Assembly: GCA_004005435.1 (NCBI GenBank)
Contig: RZWH01000003.1
Location: 62,001 to 126,000 of the forward strand
Reading direction: 5' to 3'
DNA length: 64,000 nt
Source of the DNA: Rhodobacteraceae bacterium CCMM004
Lineage (GTDB): Bacteria > Pseudomonadota > Alphaproteobacteria > Rhodobacterales > Rhodobacteraceae
Part shown: piece by piece, positions 57,412 to 64,000 of the stretch
How the letters are laid out: every line of letters begins with the position of its first letter
How positions within the stretch are numbered: the stretch's first letter is position 1
Notes under the pieces: model-generated
Told to the model about the DNA's origin: nothing
The model's input: only the letters and a program-made list of their open reading frames with translations
Database searches by the model: none
Position numbers and translations under genes: made by a program

Positions 57412-58185
57412 TCAGAGTGCCGTCCAGCCCCCGTCGACGCTGATCGTGGTGCCGGTGATCTGCGCCGCGGCGTCCGAGCACAGGAAGACCGCGGTGCCCG
57501 CCACCTGCTCGACGGTGACAAAGTCCTTGGACGGCTGCCGCACAAGCATCACGTCGCGGATCACCTGGTCGCGGGACAGGCCGTGGGTCTTCATCTGGTC
57601 GGGAATCTGGCTCTCGATGATCGGCGTCAGGACATAGCCCGGGCAGATCGCGTTGCAGGTGATCGGCTCTTCGGCGGTCTCCAGGGCCACGGTCTTGGTC
57701 AGGCCGACGACCCCGTGCTTGGCCGCGATATAGGCCGATTTGTAGGGCGAGGCGGTGAGCCCGTGCGCCGAGGCGACGTTCACGATCCGGCCCCAGCCGG
57801 CCTGCCGCATCATCGGCAGCGCCACGGCGGCGGTGTGGAACGCCGAGGAGAGGTTGATCGCCAGGATCGCGTCCCATTTCTCGGGCGGGAACTGATCGAC
57901 CGGCGCCACGTGCTGGATGCCGGCATTGTTGACCAGGATATCGCAGCGGCCCGCCGTCTCGATCAACGCGCGCGCGGCGTCGGCCGACGACATGTCGGCC
58001 TGGATATAGCGCGCGGTCACGCCGCACTCGGACGCGATACCCTCGGCCAGGGCGTGGTCCTCGTCGGTATCGGTGAACGAGTTGATCACCACGTCGGCCC
58101 CGGCCCGCGCCAGCTCGCGGGCGATGCCCAGCCCGATCCCTGAGTTCGATCCGGTGACAACGGCGGTCTTGCCGGTGAGCGACAT
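57412..58185 (-). CDS. bdhA: 3-hydroxybutyrate dehydrogenase
   Basis: 257 residues, classical SDR. TGSNSGIGLGIA cofactor loop, NNAGIQHVAPV, VNVASAHGL, catalytic YIAAKHG (Y-x-x-x-K), and the family-specific end VCPGYVLTP-like NAICPGYVLTPIIE and QITGTTISVDGGWTA. It interconverts 3-hydroxybutyrate and acetoacetate with NAD. ATG 58185 follows GGAGA. Paired with the patatin gene, suggesting use of storage or external hydroxybutyrate. Confidence 0.94.
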   Translation of the reverse strand: MSLTGKTAVVTGSNSGIGLGIARELARAGADVVINSFTDTDEDHALAEGIASECGVTARYIQADMSSADAARALIETAGRCDILVNNAGIQHVAPVDQFPPEKWDAILAINLSSAFHTAAVALPMMRQAGWGRIVNVASAHGLTASPYKSAYIAAKHGVVGLTKTVALETAEEPITCNAICPGYVLTPIIESQIPDQMKTHGLSRDQVIRDVMLVRQPSKDFVTVEQVAGTAVFLCSDAAAQITGTTISVDGGWTAL

Positions 58186-58348
58186 GGGCGGGTCTCCTCG
58201 TGCTTGGTCCGCGGGTGCGAGACGACATCGGGCGCCTGCGGCGCGACAATACATGCTGCACCTGCGAAGGGAAGCGGGCAATTGGGCGCCCGCCCCCGGC
58301 GCGGATCGGTGGTTCTGTTCCCCCGGCCGTTCCGCTAGCGTCGCGGCC

Positions 58349-59563
58349 ATGGGCGCGGCCTCACTGCACGACACACCCTATGCCTGGACCCGCCTGGGCG
58401 TGACCCTGGCCATCGCGGCGGTGGGCAATGTGGGCATGTGGGCGGTCGTGGTCGTGCTGCCCGCCGTCCAGGCCGAGTTCGGCGGTGGACGGGCCGGTGC
58501 GTCGCTGCCCTATACGCTGACCATGGTGGGCTTTGCGGTGGGGAGCCTTGCCATCGGGCGCGCCGTCGACCGCTGGGGCATCACCGCGTCGCTGGTGGCG
58601 TCGGCCCTGGCCGTCGGCACGGGGTTCGCCCTGGCCGCCGCTGCCGGGTCGATCGCGGCTCTCTCGGCGATCCACCTCCTCATCGGCTTTGGCACCGCAG
58701 CGAGCTTTGGGCCCCTGATCGCCGACATCTCGCACTGGTTCCTGCGCCGGCGCGGCATTGCCGTGGCCGTGGCCGCATCGGGCAACTACCTGGCCGGGGC
58801 GATCTGGCCGGTGCTCCTCGCCGGCGTCCAGGTCGAACACGGCTGGCGCGGCGCCTATCTGAGCCTGGCCGTCATCGTCCCCGTGGCCGTCGTGCCTCTG
58901 GCGCTGTTCCTGCGACGCCGGGTCTCGGATGCGGCCGCGGCCCACGACGCCGCCCGCGCCGCCGATCGGGCGATGCGGGTGCCGCTGTCGCCGCGCGGGC
59001 TGCAGGGTCTGCTGGCCCTGGCCGGGATCGGCTGCTGCGTGGCCATGGCCATGCCGCAGGTCCACATCGTGGCGCTGTGCACCGATCTGGGCTTCGGCGC
59101 GGCGGTGGGGGCCGAGATGCTGTCGCTCATGCTCATCGGCGGCGTGATCAGCCGCCTGGTCTCGGGCGCGCTGGCCGACCGTCTGGGCGGGTTGCCGACG
59201 CTCCTCATAGGCTCGGCGCTGCAATGCCTGGCACTGTTTCTCTACCTCCCGGCCGGGGGGCTGGTGTCGCTCTACGTGGTCTCGGCGGTGTTCGGCCTGA
59301 GCCAGGGCGGCATCGTGCCGTCCTATGCCATCGTCGTGCGCGAGTTCCTGCCGCCGCGCGAGGCTGGCGCACGGGTCGGCCTGGTCATCTTCGCCACCAT
59401 CGTGGGCATGGCGCTCGGCGGGTGGATGTCGGGGTGGATCTACGACCGCACGGGGAGTTACGCCGCGGCCTTCCTAAACGGGATCGGCTGGAACCTGCTG
59501 AACCTCGTCATCGTCGCCGGGCTTTTGTGGACGGCCCGCCGCGGTCGGGCGGTCCGCGGATGA
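58349..59563 (+). CDS. Major facilitator superfamily transporter
   Basis: 404 residues with about twelve helices. A-motif-like GRAVDRWGITASLVAS between helices 2 and 3 and ALADRLGGLPTLLIGSAL in the second half; the long PADISHWFLRRRGIAVAVA-like segment (LIADISHWFLRRRGIAVA) is typical for MFS uptake carriers of the OFA/monocarboxylate-like group. Substrate unknown. Divergent from bdhA with 163 bases between, so a short-chain acid is a reasonable guess. Confidence 0.88.
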   Translation: MGAASLHDTPYAWTRLGVTLAIAAVGNVGMWAVVVVLPAVQAEFGGGRAGASLPYTLTMVGFAVGSLAIGRAVDRWGITASLVASALAVGTGFALAAAAGSIAALSAIHLLIGFGTAASFGPLIADISHWFLRRRGIAVAVAASGNYLAGAIWPVLLAGVQVEHGWRGAYLSLAVIVPVAVVPLALFLRRRVSDAAAAHDAARAADRAMRVPLSPRGLQGLLALAGIGCCVAMAMPQVHIVALCTDLGFGAAVGAEMLSLMLIGGVISRLVSGALADRLGGLPTLLIGSALQCLALFLYLPAGGLVSLYVVSAVFGLSQGGIVPSYAIVVREFLPPREAGARVGLVIFATIVGMALGGWMSGWIYDRTGSYAAAFLNGIGWNLLNLVIVAGLLWTARRGRAVRG

Positions 59564-59581
59564 CCCAGCCGCGCGCCGCAC

Positions 59582-59657
59582 AAAAAAAACGCCGGCACAA
59601 GGCCGGCGTTCAGTTATTGAGGCAGGTTTCATACAGGCAAGAAACCTATCGAGCAGT
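59582..59657 (-). ncRNA. Candidate small RNA with own terminator
   Basis: On the minus strand a predicted 76-base transcript starts near 59657, carries a hairpin AGGTTTC/GAAACCT (59624-59630 with 59641-59647, 10-base loop), then CCTCAATAACTG, and ends in a strong intrinsic terminator: AACGCCGGC/GCCGGCGTT (59588-59596 with 59602-59610) followed by a run of T (59582-59589 on the plus strand are all A). No minus-strand gene precedes this terminator, so it must end a separate RNA. The region has much lower GC than the surrounding genes. Confidence 0.6.
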
Positions 59658-59663
59658 GGTTCC

Positions 59664-59692
59664 CTTATACGCAATTCATCGCCGCTGTCCAA
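59664..59692 (-). promoter_or_regulatory. Promoter for the candidate small RNA
   Basis: On the minus strand TTGGAC (59687-59692) and TATAAG (59664-59669) are spaced by exactly 17 bases. The -10 matches the consensus at five of six positions. It would start RNA near 59657, immediately ahead of the small RNA hairpin. Confidence 0.5.
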
Positions 59693-59771
59693 CCTATAAG
59701 TTTGATTTCGCTACACTTGGGAACGTAGTCTGCACCCAAGAAAACAAGACAACAGGAGGACTGGCAGTGCC

Positions 59772-61601
59772 ATGACGACAATTTGTTTCCCTGAGGCGCT
59801 GCGCCGCGGGGCGCTCGTGGGCGCCGTCGCGCTGGCGGGATTCGCCGCGCCCCAGGCGCAGGCCGAACCGTCGCACGCCATAGCTATGTATGGCGAGCCC
59901 GCGCTACCACCGGATTTTGTGTCGCTTCCCTATGCCAACCCGGATGCGCCCAAGGGCGGGCGAATCGTTCAGGGCGAGGTCGGCACCTTCGACAGCCTCA
60001 ATCCGCACATCCTCAAAGGCCGGGTGCCGTGGCAACTGCGTTTTCTTGCGTATGAGAGCCTTATGGGTCGCAGCTACGACGAACCCTTCACCCTCTACGG
60101 CCTGTTGGCCGAATCGGTCGAGGTGCCGGAAGACCGCTCCTGGGTCGAGTTCACCCTGCGGCCCGAGGCCCGATTCTCCGACGGCACGCCGGTGACGGTG
60201 GAGGATGTGCTGTGGTCCTACGAGACCCTCGGAACCAAGGGGCACCCCCGCTATCACGGCACCTGGGCCAAGATCGCGTCGGCCGAGGCGGTGGACGACC
60301 GCACCGTCCGCTTCACCTTCAACGTCGAGGATCGGGAACTGCCGCTGATCATGGGGATGCGGCCGATCCTGAAAAAGGCCCAGTGGGAGGGCAAGGACTT
60401 TGCCGATAGCGGCGTCGACGAGATACCCATCACCACCGCGCCCTACGTCATCGACGACTTCGAAGCGGGACGCTTCGTATCGCTCAAACGCGATCCCGAC
60501 TATTGGGGCAACGACCTGAACTTTCGCCGCGGGACCAACAACTTCGATGAGATCCGCATGGAGTTCTATGGCGACGCGGCGGTGCATTTCGAGGCGTTCA
60601 AGGCCGGCGAACTCAACTCCCTGCGCGAGACCAACGCGGCGAAGTGGGACACCCAGTACGACTTTCCCCGCGTCCGCAGCGGCGAGGTGGTGAAGTCCGA
60701 GATCCCGCATCAGCGGCCCACCGGCATGTGGGGCTTCGTCTTCAACACCCGCAACGCGCCCTTCGACGACTGGCGGGTGCGTGAGGCGCTGATCCACGCC
60801 TTCAACTACGAGTTCATCAATCAGACGCTGAACGGCGGCCAAGCGCCGCGGATCACGTCCTATTTCTCGAACTCCGAGCTGGGGATGAAGGACGGCCCGG
60901 CCGAGGGCCTGGTGCGCGACCTGCTGGAGCCCTTCGCAGACGATCTGCTGCCCGGCGCGCTGGAGGGCTATGCTCTGCCTCAGGGCGACGGGTCCGAGCG
61001 GAACCGCGCCAACCTGCGCCGCGCCACCGGAATCCTCGAAGAGGCGGGCTGGACCGTCCAGGACGGCACGCTGCGCAACGCCGACGGCGAGGCGCTGACC
61101 TTCGAGATCGTGTTGCGCCAGGGGGCAAACGAGCCGCAGCAGATCATCGATCTCTATGTCGCGGCGCTGGAGCGGCTGGGGATCTTTCCCACCATCACCG
61201 TGGTCGACAGCGCGCAGTACAAAGAGCGCACGACCGGCTTCGACTTCGACATGGCGTATTTCGAGCGCGGCATGTCTCTCAGTCCCGGCAACGAGCAATA
61301 TCTTTACTGGTCCGCCGAGGCCGCCGATCAGGAGGGCAGCCGCAACTGGATGGGGATGAAGAGTCCCGCCGCCGAGGCGATGATCGCCGCCATCCTCGAC
61401 GCCCGCTCGCGCGAGGAGTTCCTGGCGGCGACGCGGGCGCTCGACCGCGTGCTGACCTCGGGGCGCTACGTGGTGCCGATCTGGTTCAATCCCATCGCCC
61501 GCATCGCCCACGACGCCAACCTGAAATACCCCGACAGCCTGCCGATCTACGGCGACTGGATCGGGTTCCAGCCGGACGTCTGGTGGCAGGAAAGCCAGTA
61601 A
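59772..61601 (+). CDS. Extracellular solute-binding protein, family 5 (YejA-like)
   Basis: 609 residues with a signal peptide ending AQA. YGEPALPPDFVSLPYANPDAP, GGRIVQGEVGTFDSLNPHIL, LYGLLAESVEVPEDRSWVEF, FSDGTPVTVEDVLWSYE, GMWGFVFNTRNAPFDDWRVRE and INQTLNGGQAPRITSYFSNSE are typical of YejA-like peptide-binding proteins, which bind oligopeptides or microcin C-like molecules. The permease genes are absent from the window, so it is an orphan or the partners lie elsewhere. AGGAGGA at 59754-59760 lies 11 bases before ATG. The AT-rich 110-base upstream region is shared with the candidate small RNA on the other strand. Confidence 0.92.
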   Translation: MTTICFPEALRRGALVGAVALAGFAAPQAQAEPSHAIAMYGEPALPPDFVSLPYANPDAPKGGRIVQGEVGTFDSLNPHILKGRVPWQLRFLAYESLMGRSYDEPFTLYGLLAESVEVPEDRSWVEFTLRPEARFSDGTPVTVEDVLWSYETLGTKGHPRYHGTWAKIASAEAVDDRTVRFTFNVEDRELPLIMGMRPILKKAQWEGKDFADSGVDEIPITTAPYVIDDFEAGRFVSLKRDPDYWGNDLNFRRGTNNFDEIRMEFYGDAAVHFEAFKAGELNSLRETNAAKWDTQYDFPRVRSGEVVKSEIPHQRPTGMWGFVFNTRNAPFDDWRVREALIHAFNYEFINQTLNGGQAPRITSYFSNSELGMKDGPAEGLVRDLLEPFADDLLPGALEGYALPQGDGSERNRANLRRATGILEEAGWTVQDGTLRNADGEALTFEIVLRQGANEPQQIIDLYVAALERLGIFPTITVVDSAQYKERTTGFDFDMAYFERGMSLSPGNEQYLYWSAEAADQEGSRNWMGMKSPAAEAMIAAILDARSREEFLAATRALDRVLTSGRYVVPIWFNPIARIAHDANLKYPDSLPIYGDWIGFQPDVWWQESQ

Positions 61602-61624
61602 CTCAAATCTTTCCGAGTTATTTG

Positions 61625-61653
61625 CGCGGCGCCGGGAACCTCCCGGCGCCGCG
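61625..61653 (+). terminator. Terminator-like hairpin after the binding-protein gene
   Basis: CGCGGCGCCGGGA (61625-61637) and TCCCGGCGCCGCG (61641-61653) form a perfect 13-bp stem with a 3-base loop, 24 bases after the stop. A weak T-run (CATTTCC) follows. It is upstream of the CsbD-like gene. Confidence 0.7.
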
Positions 61654-61689
61654 TCGCATTTCCGCTCAGCGAGATTGGGGAGATGCCGT

Positions 61690-62037
61690 ATGAAATGGAC
61701 CGTCGTCGCCGACAACTGGCCCGCCTTCGTCGGACCGATCGAACAGACCTGGCCCGAGCTGGACGAGGCCGATCTGCTGACGCTGGACGGAGACAAGACC
61801 CGCTTTGCCGCCTATCTGGCCAAGAAGCATGAGCTGACCCGCAACGAGGCCCACGAAGAGATCGAGATCTGGTTGCAGGGCAAGGTGCCCGCCGACGTGG
61901 CGATGGACGATCAGATGGACGGCACCCAGATCGCCGCCAGCGCGGACCACATTCCCGCGGGCGAAGACGTGTATTCCGAGGATGGCGATTTCGGCGACGA
62001 CCGCCTCGCCGCCACCCCCATGGGCCGCCGCAACTGA
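61690..62037 (+). CDS. CsbD-like stress protein
   Basis: 115 residues. The N-terminal 60 residues match the CsbD family pattern (DNWPAFVGPIEQTWPELDE, LTLDGDKTRFAAYLA, NEAHEEIEIWLQGK). The C-terminal half is acidic and probably disordered (DDQMDGTQIAA, GEDVYSEDGDFGDD). CsbD-like proteins are general-stress proteins of unknown mechanism. GGGGAG lies 7 bases before ATG 61690. Confidence 0.75.
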   Translation: MKWTVVADNWPAFVGPIEQTWPELDEADLLTLDGDKTRFAAYLAKKHELTRNEAHEEIEIWLQGKVPADVAMDDQMDGTQIAASADHIPAGEDVYSEDGDFGDDRLAATPMGRRN

Positions 62038-62090
62038 GCGGCGGTATCGAGACCGGCCCACCGACGGACCCCCCTCATCCGCCGGCGGCC

Positions 62091-62110
62091 ACCCGGTAGT
62101 CCCACCGGGT
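62091..62110 (+). terminator. Hairpin after the CsbD-like gene
   Basis: ACCCGGT (62091-62097) pairs with ACCGGGT (62104-62110) around a 6-base loop. It sits between the stop at 62037 and the synthetase gene. No T-run, so a weak terminator or mRNA 3' end at most. Confidence 0.4.
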
Positions 62111-62197
62111 CAGCGCCCGTTCCGCACCATCCGCGGGACGGGCGCCAATCGTTTCGGACCCTTGCAACCGGTGGCGCCGCGCACTAGCCCCGGCGGT

Positions 62198-63736
62198 ATG
62201 CCCGCCCTGTTCGATGCCGGTCCGCCGGACCCCTGCCCCGCGCCGTTCAACCTGGCCGCCCATGTGCTGCGCCACGCCCGGGATCTGCCCGACAAGACCG
62301 CCCTGGCGCTGGTCGACGCCGCCGGCGAGGCCGAGACCTGGACCTTTGGCGCGATGGAGGCGGCGGTCCTGGGCACGGCGGCAGGTCTCCTCGCGCGGGG
62401 GCTCGCGCCGGGCGACCGGGTCCTGCTGCGCCTCGGCAACCGGGTGGAGGTGCCGATCCTCTATCTCGCGGCGATGGCCGTGGACCTGGTGCCGGTGCCC
62501 ACGTCCTCACAACTCACCGCGCCCGAAGTGGCGGTGCTGACGCAGCTCCTGTCGCCCGCCCTCGCCGTGGTCGAGAGCGGCGTCGCCGGGCCGCCCGACG
62601 GGGTGCCGGTGCTCGATCTCGACGCCGCCCGCGCCCTGGCCGCCACGCCCGCCGCCGCCTACCGCATGGGCGACCCCGAGCGGCTGGGTTACATCGTGTT
62701 CTCCTCCGGCACCGGCGGCACGCCCCGCGCGGTCTGCCACGCACACAGGGCAATCTGGGCGCGGCGGATGATGACCGAGGGCTGGTACGGCCTGCGGCGC
62801 GACGACCGGGTGCTGCACGCCGGCGCGTTCAACTGGACCTACACCATGGGCACGGGGCTGATGGACCCCTGGGCGGTGGGCGCAACGGCGCTGATCCCTG
62901 CGCCCGGCCTGCCCCCGGCCCAGATCCCCGACATCCTGTTGGCGGAGGGCGCGACGATTTTCGCTGCCGCGCCGGGGGTCTACAGACAGATGCTCAAGCG
63001 GGCGGACTGGCCCGCCCTGCCCGCCCTGCGTCACGGCCTCTCTGCGGGGGAAAAGCTGCCCGACAGCACCGCCGCGGCGTGGCGGGCCCGCACGAGGACG
63101 GCGATCCACGAGGCCTACGGCATGTCGGAATGCTCGACCTTCATATCGGGCAGCCCGGCGGCGCCTGCGGCCCCCGGCACCCTCGGCCGGCCCCAGCCCG
63201 GCCGCCGCATCGCGGTTCTCGACGGCGACCGGCCCGCCCAGATCGATGCGCCCGGAGAAATCGCCGTCAGCCGCCGCGACCCCGGCCTGATGCTGGGCTA
63301 TCTCGACGACCCCGACGCCACCGCCACAAGGTTCCGGGGCGAGTGGTTCCTCACTGGCGACAGCGCGGCCATGGCCGAGGACGGGAGCCTGACCTATCTC
63401 GGCCGCCGCGACGACATGATGAACGCCGGCGGCTATCGCGTCTCGCCGGTGGAGGTGGAGGAGGCGTTGACCGCCCACCCGGACGTGACCGAGGCGGCAG
63501 CCGTCGCGCTCCAGGTGCGCGCCGACGCCGCCATCGTCGCCGCGTTCTACACGGGCGCGCGGACACTCGACCCCGACGAGCTCGCCCGCCATTGTGCCGC
63601 CCGTCTCGCACGCTACAAGTGTCCCCGGCGGTTCACCCATGTGCCCGCCCTGCCCCGCGGCGCCAACGGCAAGGTGCTGCGCCGCGCTCTCCGCGACGCC
63701 CACGGATGGAAGGACCCCGGCGATGATCCGTCTTGA
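62198..63736 (+). CDS. AMP-dependent acyl-CoA synthetase/ligase
   Basis: 512 residues, ANL superfamily. AMP-binding P-loop IVFSSGTGGTPRAVCHAHRA (Thr and Lys of the usual STGxPKG are Gly and Arg-shifted), YGMSECSTF, LTGDSAAMAEDGSLTYLGRRDDM, NAGGYRVSPVEVEEAL, and the C-terminal catalytic Lys in GANGKVLRRALRD. It forms acyl-adenylate and then acyl-CoA. Benzoate- or medium-chain-type ligases have similar features; the actual acid is unknown. The start ATG 62198 has no clear ribosome binding site. The 3' end overlaps the next gene by 14 bases. Confidence 0.9.
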   Translation: MPALFDAGPPDPCPAPFNLAAHVLRHARDLPDKTALALVDAAGEAETWTFGAMEAAVLGTAAGLLARGLAPGDRVLLRLGNRVEVPILYLAAMAVDLVPVPTSSQLTAPEVAVLTQLLSPALAVVESGVAGPPDGVPVLDLDAARALAATPAAAYRMGDPERLGYIVFSSGTGGTPRAVCHAHRAIWARRMMTEGWYGLRRDDRVLHAGAFNWTYTMGTGLMDPWAVGATALIPAPGLPPAQIPDILLAEGATIFAAAPGVYRQMLKRADWPALPALRHGLSAGEKLPDSTAAAWRARTRTAIHEAYGMSECSTFISGSPAAPAAPGTLGRPQPGRRIAVLDGDRPAQIDAPGEIAVSRRDPGLMLGYLDDPDATATRFRGEWFLTGDSAAMAEDGSLTYLGRRDDMMNAGGYRVSPVEVEEALTAHPDVTEAAAVALQVRADAAIVAAFYTGARTLDPDELARHCAARLARYKCPRRFTHVPALPRGANGKVLRRALRDAHGWKDPGDDPS

Positions 63737-64000
63737 TATCCTGAGCGATCCGATCTGCCCCTGGTGCTATATCGGCAAGGCGCATCTCGACCGGGCGCTG
63801 GCCGACCGCCCCGACCACCCCTTCGCCATCGAATGGCATCCGTTCCAACTCAACCCCGACATGCCGCCCGAGGGCATGGACCGCCGCGCCTATCTGGAGG
63901 CCAAGTTCGGGGGCCGCGACGGCGCGGTCGAGGTCTATGGCCGCATCGCCGAGGCGGCCGAGGCGGCGGGCGTCGAGATCGACTTTGCCGCCATCGCGCG
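63723..64000 (+). CDS. DsbA-family oxidoreductase, FrnE-like, 5' part
   Basis: 93 residues are visible before the window ends. Thioredoxin-like start LDILSDPICPWCYIGKAHL with the redox CPWC motif, then HPFQLNPDMPPEGMDRRAYL, typical for FrnE-type cytosolic DsbA proteins (no signal peptide). The ATG lies inside the synthetase gene, so the two are translationally linked. The gene continues beyond 64000. Confidence 0.93.
   Translation, partial: MIRLDILSDPICPWCYIGKAHLDRALADRPDHPFAIEWHPFQLNPDMPPEGMDRRAYLEAKFGGRDGAVEVYGRIAEAAEAAGVEIDFAAIA

Overview
This window looks like the chromosome of a GC-rich alphaproteobacterium of the Rhodobacterales (Rhodobacter/roseobacter group). The evidence is a nuo operon with the family-specific inserted reading frames (DUF5333, DUF5337, a NuoE with a long C-terminal tail), the frcBCAK-frcR fructose uptake locus, RNase J, alphaproteobacterial-type long PstC/PstA, and a bdhA-patatin pair. 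Gene density is high, and neighbouring genes often overlap by 1-4 bases (ATGA, GTGA, TGATG). I see no tRNA, rRNA, CRISPR array, prophage or insertion sequence.

Layout. 1-18.9 kb: 3' part of nuoD, then nuoE-F-G-H-I-J-K-L-M-N of respiratory complex I, interrupted by eleven non-canonical genes. These include a Met-rich exported protein, a frameshifted secreted protein, a membrane protein sharing its C-terminal helix-hairpin-helix-like module with NuoE, two lipoproteins, a His-rich secreted protein and a 24-residue membrane microprotein. 18.8-23.6 kb: birA, coaX, rnj and an unknown polytopic membrane protein. 23.6-31.1 kb: DEAD-box helicase and prfC (minus), two SnoaL-like proteins, a Hint-domain protein (minus), an atypical SDR and an iron-type ABC ATPase. 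31.1-36.1 kb: frcK-A-C-B (minus) with divergent ROK regulator frcR. 36.1-40.5 kb: PAS protein (minus), yicC-gmk-gamma carbonic anhydrase-PLP enzyme, hypothetical protein (minus). 40.7-48.0 kb: complete phosphate regulon phoR-pstS-C-A-B-phoU-phoB with a clear Pho box. 48.1-50.1 kb: AI-2E family exporter and a solo LuxR. 50.5-53.6 kb: rpsB-tsf (minus), TetR (minus) and divergent MAPEG. 53.6-56.2 kb: psuK-psuG and DUF502. 56.4-58.2 kb: bdhA-patatin (minus). 58.3-64 kb: MFS transporter, YejA-like binding protein, CsbD-like protein, acyl-CoA synthetase and the start of a FrnE-type DsbA.

How the genes work together: the left third is energy conservation (complex I). The centre holds nutrient uptake systems with their own regulators (fructose, phosphate) plus translation and RNA-turnover housekeeping. 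The right end holds nucleoside salvage, hydroxybutyrate metabolism and stress-related genes.

The most unusual signals are: a dispersed palindromic repeat family (697-838, 909-1049, 1133-1147, 56251-56340); a probable unannotated small RNA on the minus strand at 59582-59657 with its own promoter, hairpin and terminator; a 24-residue membrane microprotein inside the nuo operon; a hairpin that sequesters the yicC ribosome binding site; and the NuoE tail module duplicated in an adjacent membrane protein.
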